DNA of 64,000 nt from Agrobacterium vitis. GTDB taxonomy: Bacteria > Pseudomonadota > Alphaproteobacteria > Rhizobiales > Rhizobiaceae. Below the pieces are notes generated by a model. The model worked only from the letters and a program-made list of their open reading frames with translations, did no database searches and was not told where the DNA came from. The position numbers were made by a program, and so were the translations under genes. The stretch spans positions 2,919,001 to 2,983,000 of the forward strand of contig NZ_JACXXJ020000005.1 in NCBI RefSeq assembly GCF_014926405.1, in the 5' to 3' direction. Positions 27,230 to 35,871 of the stretch are shown here, in pieces (the stretch's first letter is position 1; each line of letters starts with the position of its first letter).

Positions 27230-27927
27230 AGACTTCCTTCAGCCCCGGCAAGGGGCAACCAGCGGTGAACGGTAAAGGGCGCATTGCGGCTCGGCTCGAC
27301 AAACAGGCCAAGCCCGCCAATCGGCAGCGCCCGGTTGGTAAAATCAGCAAACCGGTTCTCCAGCACAGCGCGCATCGCATCGCTACGCTCGGCGTCCACA
27401 GGTCCGGTCAGGGTCATGTGAAACCGGAATTCCTCCAGGACATAGGGATAGCCCCAGGTTTCCAGCAGGGCTCGCTTGCGCTCGGACAGATTTTCCGGCT
27501 TGCGCCTGATAAGATCGGCCTCGCTCAAGGGCGCGCGAAACGGCTCGAAAACTTCGACAACCGAAGCGGCAAAATCCTGCAAGGGTTGATGGATATCTTC
27601 AGGAACCACGGCAAAGAACGGCCCAAGCTGATTGACCACGACCTTCGGGATCTCAAAGGCGGGCGTCGCCTTGCAAAACCGCGAAAACATCTCCAGCAGC
27701 GCTGCTTCGCTCTCACCTTCTTTTAGGGAAAACGGCGCTTTCAGCGTGGCATGAAAGCCGTAGCGACGGGGATCGGCGGTCAGGGCGGTGATCTCATCGC
27801 CTGAAAACCCTTCGACCGGCTGCCGATCAAGATCCGCGCCGTTGAAGGCATCACGGCCAAGCCAAAGTGCGGCGGCAAGAGACAAGGGATCGTCTTTGGG
27901 CGGTGTAAAATAAAGGGCGTAACGCAC
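27226..27927 (-). CDS. DUF1045 phosphonate-locus protein
   Basis: 233 aa from a GTG start at 27927 (VRYALYFTPPKDDPLS); family members begin this way. The open frame extends to 28029 without support. Residues RRYGFHATLKAPF and FRFHMTLTGPV are two HxT/S motifs, placing it in the 2H phosphoesterase superfamily. This protein is regularly found in proteobacterial phn operons. Its substrate may be a cyclic or phosphoribosyl intermediate, but that is not shown here. Confidence 0.9.
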   Translation of the reverse strand: MRYALYFTPPKDDPLSLAAALWLGRDAFNGADLDRQPVEGFSGDEITALTADPRRYGFHATLKAPFSLKEGESEAALLEMFSRFCKATPAFEIPKVVVNQLGPFFAVVPEDIHQPLQDFAASVVEVFEPFRAPLSEADLIRRKPENLSERKRALLETWGYPYVLEEFRFHMTLTGPVDAERSDAMRAVLENRFADFTNRALPIGGLGLFVEPSRNAPFTVHRWLPLAGAEGSL

Positions 27928-28039
27928 GGCAATCCTATCCCGGGAATCAGCTTGGAAGAGCCTGTATCTGACCCGTCTCAAGCGATGGAAGCAAGCTTTG
28001 TCTGGCCGATCACAACACCGAAACGGCACCAGAGGAAGA

Positions 28040-29539
28040 TCATTTTTGCGCGCCGATCAGTTTTGAGCGCAGCAGGTTGGACACGGCATCGAAGATAAAC
28101 ACCACCAGCAAGATCAACAGCACCATATAACAGACATTTTCCCAATTCTGGTTGGTGCGCATCGCTTCCCAAAGCTTCAGGCCAATGCCACCCGCCCCGA
28201 CCGCGCCGATAATGGTGGCTGAGCGGGTATTGGATTCCCAGAAATACAAAGCCTGCGATGCAAAAACCGGCAGAACCTGCGGCAACACGCCGAAGCGTTG
28301 CACGGCGAGCGGCGAAGCGCCGACCGATTTCACCCCTTCGCGCTGCTTGTCATCGATATTCTCAAGCGCTTCGGAATAGAGCTTGCCAAGCGTGCCCGTG
28401 TCGGTGAAGAAAATCGCCGAGATCCCGGCCAGCGGCCCCGGCCCGAAGGCGCGGGTGAAAAACAGCGCCCAGATCAGCATATCCACGGAGCGCAGGAAAT
28501 CGAAGAACCGTTTGGTCAGTTGGTTGACCGGACGGTTGCGGGTAATGTTGCGCGCCGCGATGAAAGACAGCGGAAAGGCGATCAGCGAGGCAAACACCGT
28601 GCCGACAAAGGCCATGACCAGCGTTTGCGCCAGCTTGGTCCAGACATCCAGATGCTGCCAGGATGGATTGTAGAGAATATCGTTCCAGGCCAACGACAGA
28701 TTGGAACGGTCGGGATCGAGCCTTGCACCGGTTGCGATCAAGCTCACCACTTCGGTTGCGGACCTGCCGAAAAATGCAGAATTGGTATCGAACAGGAAAT
28801 TGGCCCAGCCGAAAAACCGGTTGCGTACCCTGACCCGGTCGGCGCTGATATCAGCCCAACCCTGAAGGCCGAAATAGGCCATGACCCTGCCGCCACGCTC
28901 GCGCTGCTCGACCCAGGCAGGCAGCGTGCCATCAGCAAGCACGGTGCCGGCCTTGCGGTCAAGCATCAGGGTAACGCTCTCAGTTCCCCGGTTCAGCACC
29001 ACGCTTTCAGGGCTGACCAGCAGCGAAGCGCTGGAGCCGAGATTGACATCGGCCTCTCTTATCACCTCTTCCTGGCGCGTGACGGGTGCCGCTTGCGCCG
29101 CGACCGGTGCCTGTTGCGGGGCTGCTGCCATGAAGTTGAAGCTCGAGGCTTTTGGCGCTGACGTCACTGGCGCGGGCGCATCGGCTACGCCACTCGTGCG
29201 CGTCATCATTTCTTTCTTCGTCACCAGCCAATCCGGGTTGGGGTTGGGACCAATCGGGTCGAAGCGCGAATAGGCGATGGAAATCGCCCCATCGGGGGCA
29301 ATATTGATTTCCGGCCGGATCTCATAGGACACCCAATCGGCCAGATAATTGCCAGCAATGCCCCAGCTGGCGGTGGAGACCACTTTTCCAACCGCAAAGA
29401 ACCACCAGGAAAAGGTGAAATACAGCGCAAGCAGGACAATGGTCAGCGGCACGCGGTAGCGCTGCCAAAAGCTGCGGCGGAAGATGTCCGGATGACGGGC
29501 AGCGATCAGGTCCATTTGGGTGGCGTCGAGATGTGTCAT
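28040..29539 (-). CDS. phnE: Phosphonate ABC permease PhnE, long form
   Basis: 499 aa, nearly double the usual 260-280. One membrane helix (VPLTIVLLALYFTFSWWFFAVG) is followed by about 200 residues that must lie outside the membrane, including an Ala/Pro/Gln-rich stretch near 120-165. The permease core starts near 265: FVGTVFASLIAFPLSFIAARN, then the EAA-like loop with GVKSVGASPLAVQRFGVLPQVLPVFASQALYFWE, and GAVGAGGIGLKLWEAM. It pairs with the second PhnE 9 bp upstream. Confidence 0.93.
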   Translation of the reverse strand: MTHLDATQMDLIAARHPDIFRRSFWQRYRVPLTIVLLALYFTFSWWFFAVGKVVSTASWGIAGNYLADWVSYEIRPEINIAPDGAISIAYSRFDPIGPNPNPDWLVTKKEMMTRTSGVADAPAPVTSAPKASSFNFMAAAPQQAPVAAQAAPVTRQEEVIREADVNLGSSASLLVSPESVVLNRGTESVTLMLDRKAGTVLADGTLPAWVEQRERGGRVMAYFGLQGWADISADRVRVRNRFFGWANFLFDTNSAFFGRSATEVVSLIATGARLDPDRSNLSLAWNDILYNPSWQHLDVWTKLAQTLVMAFVGTVFASLIAFPLSFIAARNITRNRPVNQLTKRFFDFLRSVDMLIWALFFTRAFGPGPLAGISAIFFTDTGTLGKLYSEALENIDDKQREGVKSVGASPLAVQRFGVLPQVLPVFASQALYFWESNTRSATIIGAVGAGGIGLKLWEAMRTNQNWENVCYMVLLILLVVFIFDAVSNLLRSKLIGAQK

Positions 29540-29548
29540 GGCCGGACC

Positions 29549-30511
29549 TCAGGAAACAGCATGGAAGGCTTGCTCACCGACCAGTTTGCGGCGCAACCAG
29601 GCCGAAAATTGATCGACGGCAATCACCGTGGTCAGCAGCAGGATGACGATGGCAACGGTTTTTGCCGCATGGCCCTGGCTGATCGACAGGCGCAAGGGTT
29701 CGCCAATGCCGCCACCGCCGACCGCGCCGATAATTGTCGACGCGCGCACATTGATTTCCATGCGCAGCAGGGCATAGCTGATGAAATTCGGCATGACCTG
29801 CGGCACCATGCCGAACCACAGCCGCTCCAGCCAATTGCCGCCAACGGCGCGCAGGCCTTCGTCCGGCTTCATATCGGCATTTTCCACCACTTCGAAAAAC
29901 AGCTTGCCGAGTGCGCCGACCGTATGGACCGAAACCGCAATCATCGCCGGGATCGGGCCAATCGACAGTATGGCCAGGAAAAACCCGGCCAGCACCACTT
30001 CCGGGAACGCCCGCAGCAGCTCCATAAAACGGCGTACCGGCCAGCGGATGAACCGGTTTGGCATCATGTTGCGGGCCGCCATGAAGGAAAAACAAAAGCC
30101 CAACATGCCACCCAACAGGGTCGAGACCAGCGCGATGTTCAGCGTCTCGATCATCTTGTAGAAATATTCCGGGATATAAAGCGTCTGGGTGAGATAGTAG
30201 CGCCCTTCCGGATAATTGTATTTCAGGCTGCCATCATCATAGGGCGATGGCAGGTCAAACATCGCCCGCCAGATCTCATTGCCATCGCGTGGAATGAGCG
30301 TTTCGACGAAATCGAACAGATGCGGCAGACGGTCGAAAAACTTGCCCGAATTGGTATCATTAGCAAACCACAGCGATCCTGCCAGCGCCAGAAACAACAC
30401 GGCAAGACCGGCTACCGTGTACAGGCGGCGGGTCTTGGCCAACGCATTCCAGTGGCTCTCGATCACACGCCCCTGCTCGCTCAGCAAGGACAATCTGGCG
30501 GTATGGCTCAT
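29549..30511 (-). CDS. phnE: Phosphonate ABC permease PhnE
   Basis: 320 aa from ATG 30511 (MSHTARLSLLSEQGRVIESHW), with GGAAAG about 8 nt upstream. Inner-membrane half of the PhnCDE importer. First helix at LYTVAGLAVLFLALAGSLWFA, core helices after about 125 (LVSTLLGGMLGFCFSFMAARN), EAA loop GLRAVGGNWLERLWFGMVPQVMPNFISYALLRME, then GAVGGGGIGEPLRL. Two different PhnE subunits probably form a heterodimeric channel. Confidence 0.95.
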   Translation of the reverse strand: MSHTARLSLLSEQGRVIESHWNALAKTRRLYTVAGLAVLFLALAGSLWFANDTNSGKFFDRLPHLFDFVETLIPRDGNEIWRAMFDLPSPYDDGSLKYNYPEGRYYLTQTLYIPEYFYKMIETLNIALVSTLLGGMLGFCFSFMAARNMMPNRFIRWPVRRFMELLRAFPEVVLAGFFLAILSIGPIPAMIAVSVHTVGALGKLFFEVVENADMKPDEGLRAVGGNWLERLWFGMVPQVMPNFISYALLRMEINVRASTIIGAVGGGGIGEPLRLSISQGHAAKTVAIVILLLTTVIAVDQFSAWLRRKLVGEQAFHAVS

Positions 30512-30587
30512 CTGGCACTTTCCAAAATGGACAAATGGGGAAGCCGCCGGTCGTTTATCCCGGCGGCTTTGATATTTCAGGCTGCGA

Positions 30588-31496
30588 TCAGCCGCCGATG
30601 GTTGCCTTGCGGGCGTCGATGACCGGCTTGTAGAAATCGACATTCACAGCCGCAAAGCCCTTGAAATCGCCGCCTTCGATGGCGGAGAAGCAGGCGGCGT
30701 CGGTCTTCGGCAGGTCCATCATGAAGGCCTTGACCTTGGTCTTCATGTCGTCGTTCATCGAGGAGCGGATGACGATCGGGCCGTTCGGGATCAGCGGCGA
30801 CTTCCACAGTTCCACCAGGTCGTCCATGTTGAGGACGCCCTTGTCGACCATCTTGCGCAGGTTGCCTGACGTGTAGCCGTCCTTGAAATTGCCAACGCCT
30901 GAGCCGAAGGTGGTGCCGGCATCGAACGTGCCCTTCAGCACTTCGAGAACCAGGTTTTCATGGCCGCCGCCAAAACCAGTGGAACCGACATATTCCTTGA
31001 CCGGCTTGCCGCCGAGCGCGTCGGGCAGGGTCACGGTCGGGATCAGGTAGCCGGATGTGCTGTCAGGATCGGCAAAACCGAGCTTCTTGCCCTTGATGTC
31101 GGTGACTTTGGTCATGCCGCTGTCCTTGCGGGCCACCATGATCGAGTAATAGCCCATCGAGCCATCGGTCTGCACCGTGGTCAGGATCGGCTCGACTGCC
31201 TTCGGGTTGGCCAGATAGGCCTTGGCATAGCCGGAAGCGCCAAGCTCGGCATAATCAAGCGTGCCACCCAGAAGACCCTGGATAACGCCGTCATAGTCCG
31301 AGGCCGGGAACAGCGAGACCTTGGTGAAGCCGAATTCCTTCTTCAGGTGATCGGACAGGCAGTTGTAATTGCGCAACCGGTCGGCTTCGTTCTCGCCGCC
31401 GAGAATGCCGATGCGGAATTCCTTCAGGTCTTCGGCAGCAGCCACGCCAGCCAGCGACAGAAGCGTCACGGAGGCAAGCAGAATTTTCTTCAACAT
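30588..31496 (-). CDS. phnD: Phosphonate ABC substrate-binding protein PhnD
   Basis: 302 aa periplasmic receptor. Signal peptide MLKKILLASVTLLSLAGVAAAED. The mature protein shows the PhnD pattern: FRIGILGGENEADRLRNYNCL, GTLDYAELGASGYAKAYL, GYYSIMVARKDSGMTKVTDIKGKKLGFADPDSTSGYLIP and LWKSPLIPNGPIVIRSSM. It feeds the PhnC/PhnE transporter. Confidence 0.97.
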   Translation of the reverse strand: MLKKILLASVTLLSLAGVAAAEDLKEFRIGILGGENEADRLRNYNCLSDHLKKEFGFTKVSLFPASDYDGVIQGLLGGTLDYAELGASGYAKAYLANPKAVEPILTTVQTDGSMGYYSIMVARKDSGMTKVTDIKGKKLGFADPDSTSGYLIPTVTLPDALGGKPVKEYVGSTGFGGGHENLVLEVLKGTFDAGTTFGSGVGNFKDGYTSGNLRKMVDKGVLNMDDLVELWKSPLIPNGPIVIRSSMNDDMKTKVKAFMMDLPKTDAACFSAIEGGDFKGFAAVNVDFYKPVIDARKATIGG

Positions 31497-31652
31497 GGTC
31501 TCTCTCCTGGTTTTCCGGTCTGGTTTTCCCGAGGGACCGGATCTGTCTCATGAACGTAAGAAAGGTGCCTTTGACGCGGGCAAGCGAAGGCGCTGCCATC
31601 GGGCTGGATGCCGCGACAGAAATGCTATTTTTTCAGGACATAAATTGCGGGC

Positions 31653-32492
31653 TCAACTGGCCGTGGCCGCCACCATCGGCACAGACAGGGCCAAGTCCGA
31701 CTTCGGCAAACGGATCGCGGTCGATGTCATGCTCTCGTCAATGCCATTGCCATCCTGGCCAGTGCCATAGATCGCCTGCACCGCCTGCGCTGTCAGCGCA
31801 TCCGGCGGCCCATCGAACACCACCTTGCCCGCCGCCATGCCGATGATCCGCTCGCAATAGGCCCGCGCCGTATCCAGCGTGTGCAGATTGGTGATCACGG
31901 TGATGCCTTCGCGCTCGTTGATGTCGCGTAGCGCATCCATGACGATCTTGGCGTTCAAAGGGTCGAGCGAGGCAATCGGCTCGTCGGCCAGGAGCATTTT
32001 CGGCGCCTGCATCAGCGCGCGGGCAATGGCAACCCGCTGCTGCTGACCACCGGACAGTGTGCCAGCCGGCTGCAGCGCCGTCTGCTCGATGCCCAGCCGC
32101 TCCAAAGCGGCAATCGCCATGATCCGCTCTTCGCGCGTAAAAATATTGAGGATGCTCAGCGCCGTGGAGCGATGATTGAGGCGTCCCAGCATGACATTGG
32201 TCAGAACATCCAGACGCGGAACCAGGTTGAATTGCTGAAAAATCATCGCGCAATCGCGCTGCCAGCTGCGCAAAGCTGATCCCTTGAGGCGCGTCACCTC
32301 CTGATCGCCGAACCGCATCGACCCGGAGGTCGGATCGGCCAAGCGGTTGATCATTCGCAGCAAAGTGGATTTTCCCGCACCGGACCGACCGATAATGCCG
32401 ACCATCTGCCCATGCGGAATGGACAGGGTCACGGCTTCCACGGCAATCTTCTTGCCAAAACGCCGTGTCACCTCGGTCAGTTCGAAATCCAT
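31653..32492 (-). CDS. phnC: Phosphonate ABC ATPase PhnC
   Basis: 279 aa. Walker [10 protein letters not shown] (about 34-42), Q-loop [18 protein letters not shown], signature [16 protein letters not shown], Walker [13 protein letters not shown] and the H-loop NLHTLD. First gene of phnC-D-E-E-DUF1045-M-N, preceded by a Pho-box-like site. The C-terminal 30 residues extend beyond the ATPase fold. Confidence 0.96.
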   Translation of the reverse strand: MDFELTEVTRRFGKKIAVEAVTLSIPHGQMVGIIGRSGAGKSTLLRMINRLADPTSGSMRFGDQEVTRLKGSALRSWQRDCAMIFQQFNLVPRLDVLTNVMLGRLNHRSTALSILNIFTREERIMAIAALERLGIEQTALQPAGTLSGGQQQRVAIARALMQAPKMLLADEPIASLDPLNAKIVMDALRDINEREGITVITNLHTLDTARAYCERIIGMAAGKVVFDGPPDALTAQAVQAIYGTGQDGNGIDESMTSTAIRLPKSDLALSVPMVAATAS

Positions 32493-32555
32493 GCGCGTCT
32501 TCCAATATCATGTCCAAATCCAGAGCGAGCTATAGTTCAGGTCGGTGAAGCGCCC

Positions 32556-32573
32556 ATGTCAGTTTCATGACAT
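32556..32573 (-). promoter_or_regulatory. Pho-box-like site upstream of phnC
   Basis: Minus strand ATGTCAT GAAA CTGACAT: two 7-bp half-sites in direct orientation, 4 bp apart, as in the rhizobial PhoB box (CTGTCAT N4 CTGTCAT). It lies 63 bp before the phnC start, with CTATAG 20 bp downstream as a possible -10. Supports phosphate-starvation control. Not tested. Confidence 0.65.
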
Positions 32574-32608
32574 TTCTGTTAAAATCAGAGGGTAGCAGAG
32601 CCTATACT

Positions 32609-33232
32609 TCAGGCTAAGACTTCATGCCGGGCCAGAAAATCTTCGGCGGAAAGCGTGCGGAAGTCGGCAAGGGCCGCGTGAAGCCGCTCATGCTGCCAAT
32701 CCCACCAGGCAAGTCTGTCCATGCGCGCGCCGATACCTGGTCCAAACCGGGGCTTGATCGGCTTGGCTGGCACCCCGCCGACAATGGTATAGGGTTCCAC
32801 CGGCTTGGAAACGACCGCGCCTGCACCGACGACCGCGCCATTGCCGATGGTGACGCCGGGCAGGATGGTAGCACCATGGCCGATCCAGACATCATGACCG
32901 ATCACCACTCGGTTTTCCCGCCGCCAGTCGAAGAAATCCGTCTCCAGATCCGCCCCTTCGAAATAATCGACGGCGCGGTAGGTGAAATGATGCAGCGTGG
33001 CGCGCCATGTCGGATGATTGGGGGCATTGATGCGGGCACTAGCGGCGATATTGGCAAATTTGCCGATGGTGGCGCACCAGATGGAAACATCCTGCATCAC
33101 ATAGGAATAGTCCCCCATCTCAACCTCATCGAGACGGCAGCGCTCGGCCACTTCGGTGTAACGCCCAAGGGTGCTGTTCGTGACGCTGGCGGTCGGGTTG
33201 ATTTGGGGCTCAAGCCCAAGACGGGTGCTCAT
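32609..33232 (-). CDS. Hexapeptide-repeat acetyltransferase of the phn locus
   Basis: 207 aa left-handed beta-helix protein. Hexad repeats are seen in [57 protein letters not shown]; His in [10 protein letters not shown] is the expected catalytic residue. This acetyltransferase type recurs in C-P lyase clusters. Its substrate (perhaps aminoalkylphosphonates) is inferred. It is separated from phnL by a 68-bp repeat and from phnC by the Pho-box region. Confidence 0.88.
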   Translation of the reverse strand: MSTRLGLEPQINPTASVTNSTLGRYTEVAERCRLDEVEMGDYSYVMQDVSIWCATIGKFANIAASARINAPNHPTWRATLHHFTYRAVDYFEGADLETDFFDWRRENRVVIGHDVWIGHGATILPGVTIGNGAVVGAGAVVSKPVEPYTIVGGVPAKPIKPRFGPGIGARMDRLAWWDWQHERLHAALADFRTLSAEDFLARHEVLA

Positions 33233-33244
33233 GCGGCGATGCTC

Positions 33245-33312
33245 CTAGAGTTTGTCAGGGAAAAGTGGGTACCGTTTTCCCGAAAAGACAAACGAAAACA
33301 AGAAAGCTAGAG
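33245..33312. repeat. Intergenic repeat within the phn cluster
   Basis: Bounded by CTAGAG and GCTAGAG, containing TTGTCAGGGAAAAGTGGG and a TTTTCCCGAAAAGACAAAC segment that can fold back on the first arm. I recognise it as a common rhizobial intergenic repeat. Its end provides the phnL TAG stop codon, as RIME does for the gene at 17889. Confidence 0.7.
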
Positions 33313-34035
33313 GATGGCTGGTTCAATCTGAACCTGACGGCCTCTAGGTGAGAATTGCGAGACATCGAGAATGGTGTCGGCAACCGCTTCGCGCACTTCC
33401 TCGTCGTGGAAAATGCCGAGCATGGCGACGCCCTCAGCCTTTTTGCCAGCAATCAGCTCGATGACCACGGCACGATTTTGCGCGTCGAGCGAGGCTGTCG
33501 GCTCATCCAGCAGCAGAATTTTATGATCGGTGATGAAGCCGCGGGCAATGTTGACACGCTGCTGTTCGCCGCCGGAAAAGGTGGCAGGCGGCAATTGCCA
33601 GAGCGCCTTGGGCAGGTTCAGCCTGGCCAAGAGATCGCTTGCCACCGATCTTGCTTCGTCGATGGCCACACCGCGCGCCGTCAGCGGTTGGGCCACGACG
33701 TCCAGCGCCGACACTCTTGGAACCGTGCGCAGAAACTGGCTGACATAGCCCATCGTATCGCGGCGGATATCCAGCACCATGCGCGGCATGGCGGACGCCA
33801 GATCCACCACCGTATCGTGATGGCGCACCAGGATCTGGCCGCTATCGACGGCGTAATTGCCATAGAGCATTTTCAGGATCGAGCTTTTGCCAATGCCGGA
33901 CGGGCCGCCCAGCACGGAGCAGGAGCCGCTTTCCACGGAAAAGCTGACATTGCGCACCACCGGCAAGATAAGCCCGTCGCGCAGGTGCATGGTGAAGCTC
34001 TTGGCGACATCGGAAACGATAAGAGGCGTGGGCAT
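33307..34035 (-). CDS. phnL: C-P lyase ABC-type protein PhnL
   Basis: 242 aa from ATG 34035 (MPTPLIVSDVAKSFTMHL); a TTG at 34047 is in frame but weaker. Walker A LGGPSGIGKSSIL, signature FSGGEQQRVNIARGF, Walker B ILLLDEPTASLDAQNR. PhnL binds the PhnGHIJ core with PhnK and is needed for phosphonate conversion rather than transport. The stop codon falls in the downstream repeat. Confidence 0.95.
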   Translation of the reverse strand: MPTPLIVSDVAKSFTMHLRDGLILPVVRNVSFSVESGSCSVLGGPSGIGKSSILKMLYGNYAVDSGQILVRHHDTVVDLASAMPRMVLDIRRDTMGYVSQFLRTVPRVSALDVVAQPLTARGVAIDEARSVASDLLARLNLPKALWQLPPATFSGGEQQRVNIARGFITDHKILLLDEPTASLDAQNRAVVIELIAGKKAEGVAMLGIFHDEEVREAVADTILDVSQFSPRGRQVQIEPAIL

Positions 34036-34047
34036 CTGATGATCCAA

Positions 34048-34824
34048 TCACACTTGAAGAATCGAGGAGACGAGCAATTGCGTATAAGGCTCGCGCGGGT
34101 CGTCCAGTACCCGGTCGGTCAGGCCCTGCTCGATCACATGGCCGTCCTTCATCACCATCATCCGATGCGACAGCAGCCTTGCAACAGCGAGGTCATGGGT
34201 AACGACGATGACCGACAGACCAAGGTCAGCCACCAACCCACGCACCAGATCCAGCAGCCTTGCCTGCACCGAGACATCCAGCCCGCCGGTCGGCTCGTCC
34301 ATGAACACCAGACGCGGATTGGTGACGAGATTGCGGGCGATCTGCAAGCGCTGACGCATGCCGCCGGAAAAAGCACGCGGCTGGTCGTCAATCCGGTCGG
34401 CGGCAATTTCCACCCTGTCCAGCCAATCGGTGGCGGTGGCGCGGATATTGCCATAATGCCGTTCGCCGACCGCCATCAGCCGCTCGCCGACATTGGCCCC
34501 GGCTGAAACGGTCATGCGCAGGCCATCGGCGGGGTTCTGGTGAACGAAGCCCCAGTCGGTGCGCATCAGAAAGCGCCGCTCGGCCTCGCTCATGTGATAA
34601 AGTTCGCGGTAAGCGCCGTCGCGCATCCGGTAATCGACACTGCCGGTGGTCGGCATCAGCCGGGTGGACAGGCAGGACAACAGCGTCGTCTTGCCGGAAC
34701 CGGATTCACCGACCACAGCCAGCACTTCACCCGGCCAGAGATCGAAGGAAACATTGGCGCAGCCGATCCGCCGTCCGTAGAATTTCGACAGGTCGCGGAC
34801 CTTCAAAAGCGGTTGCTGTGTCAT
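34048..34824 (-). CDS. phnK: C-P lyase ABC-type protein PhnK
   Basis: 258 aa. Walker A VVGESGSGKTTLLSCL, the long insertion typical of PhnK (MRDGAYRELYHMSEAERRFLMRTDWGFVHQNP), signature FSGGMRQRLQIARNL, Walker B LVFMDEPTGGLD. It binds PhnJ in the core complex. The start overlaps the phnJ stop (ATGA, 34821-34824). Confidence 0.97.
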   Translation of the reverse strand: MTQQPLLKVRDLSKFYGRRIGCANVSFDLWPGEVLAVVGESGSGKTTLLSCLSTRLMPTTGSVDYRMRDGAYRELYHMSEAERRFLMRTDWGFVHQNPADGLRMTVSAGANVGERLMAVGERHYGNIRATATDWLDRVEIAADRIDDQPRAFSGGMRQRLQIARNLVTNPRLVFMDEPTGGLDVSVQARLLDLVRGLVADLGLSVIVVTHDLAVARLLSHRMMVMKDGHVIEQGLTDRVLDDPREPYTQLLVSSILQV

Positions 34825-35729
34825 TGGGCAGCCTCCTCCTGCTGTGTTTCGGCCAGCATCTCACCCCGATGACCTTTGGCGCGGCGATCCTCGCAATGGT
34901 CAGTGTCGGAGCAGACGAACATTCGCCCGCCCTTGTCGTCGAGGATCACTTCGTCGAGATAGACATGCTCGGCACCGCAAAGCGCGCAGGGCTTGTCGAA
35001 GCTTTGCACCGTGAAAGGATGATCCTCGAAATCCAGGCTGACGACATCGGTATAGGGCGGCACGGCATAGATCCGCTTTTCGCGGCCCGCGCCAAACAAT
35101 TGCAGGGCCTCTGACCGGTGCATTTTCGGATTGTCGAATTTCGGTGTCGGAGAGGGGTCCATCACATAGCGGCCCGCCACCTTGACCGGATAGGCATAGG
35201 TGGTGGCAATCCGGCCATTGCGGGCAATGTCTTCATAAAGCTTCACATGCATCAGCCCGTATTCTTCCAACGCATGCATCTTGCGGGTCTCGGTCTCGCG
35301 CGGCTCCAGAAAGCGCAGAGGCTCCGGGATCGGCACCTGATAGACCAGCACCTGGCCCGCCCGCAGCTTTTCCTCGGGAATCCGGTGGCGGGTCTGGATG
35401 ATGGTGGCCTCGCCCGTATGGGTGGTGACTGCCACATTGGCGACCTTCTGAAAGAAGGCCCGGATCGACACCGCATTGGTGGTGTCGTCAGCGCCCTGAT
35501 CGATCACCTTCAGCACATCTTCCGGCCCAAGGATTGCCGCCGTCACCTGGACGCCGCCAGTGCCCCAGCCATAGGGCATTGGCATTTCACGCGACGCAAA
35601 CGGCACCTGATAGCCGGGGATGGCAATGGCCTTCAGGATCGCCCGGCGGATCATCCGCTTGGTCTGCTCATCGAGATAGGCAAAATTATAAGTGGCAATT
35701 TCGTCCGCTAATGAAACTTCCGTAATCAT
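34821..35729 (-). CDS. phnJ: Alpha-D-ribose 1-methylphosphonate 5-phosphate C-P lyase PhnJ
   Basis: 302 aa radical-SAM C-P lyase that breaks the carbon-phosphorus bond. The unusual cluster-binding pattern Cys248-x2-Cys251-x21-Cys273 is intact, and Cys279 (in CSDTDHC) matches the catalytic thiyl Cys; E. coli numbering is shifted by 7. MPYGWGTGGVQVT and the following segments are conserved. Separated from phnI by 142 bp that carry an opposite-strand small frame. Confidence 0.98.
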   Translation of the reverse strand: MITEVSLADEIATYNFAYLDEQTKRMIRRAILKAIAIPGYQVPFASREMPMPYGWGTGGVQVTAAILGPEDVLKVIDQGADDTTNAVSIRAFFQKVANVAVTTHTGEATIIQTRHRIPEEKLRAGQVLVYQVPIPEPLRFLEPRETETRKMHALEEYGLMHVKLYEDIARNGRIATTYAYPVKVAGRYVMDPSPTPKFDNPKMHRSEALQLFGAGREKRIYAVPPYTDVVSLDFEDHPFTVQSFDKPCALCGAEHVYLDEVILDDKGGRMFVCSDTDHCEDRRAKGHRGEMLAETQQEEAAQ

Positions 35730-35773
35730 TGTGCGTTACCCTTCCAGAAATTCGCAAACAGGGAGCAATGAGC

Positions 35774-35863
35774 ATGGAAATCGAAATGATGTTCGCCGTC
35801 TTCGTGACCCTCATGCTGGGCGTCTCGACGCTTTGCGCCGCCTGGTATGCCGATCACGACTGA
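35774..35863 (+). CDS. Candidate 29-aa membrane microprotein, antisense in the phn operon
   Basis: In the 142-bp gap between phnJ and phnI a plus-strand frame encodes 29 residues: MEIEMM, a hydrophobic stretch (FAVFVTLMLGVSTLCAAW), then YADHD. GGGAG lies 8 nt before the ATG; an ATG at 35768 is also in frame. Shape (one membrane helix, acidic tail) and ribosome site support translation, but chance cannot be excluded. It runs against the phn transcripts and ends 8 bp before the phnI stop. Confidence 0.5.
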   Translation: MEIEMMFAVFVTLMLGVSTLCAAWYADHD

Positions 35864-35871
35864 TAGACTGG

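Noticed and set aside
28040..29539. Substrate-binding domain fused to PhnE
   Set aside because: The extra region lacks any periplasmic-binding-protein pattern and contains a low-complexity Ala/Pro stretch. A separate PhnD is present.
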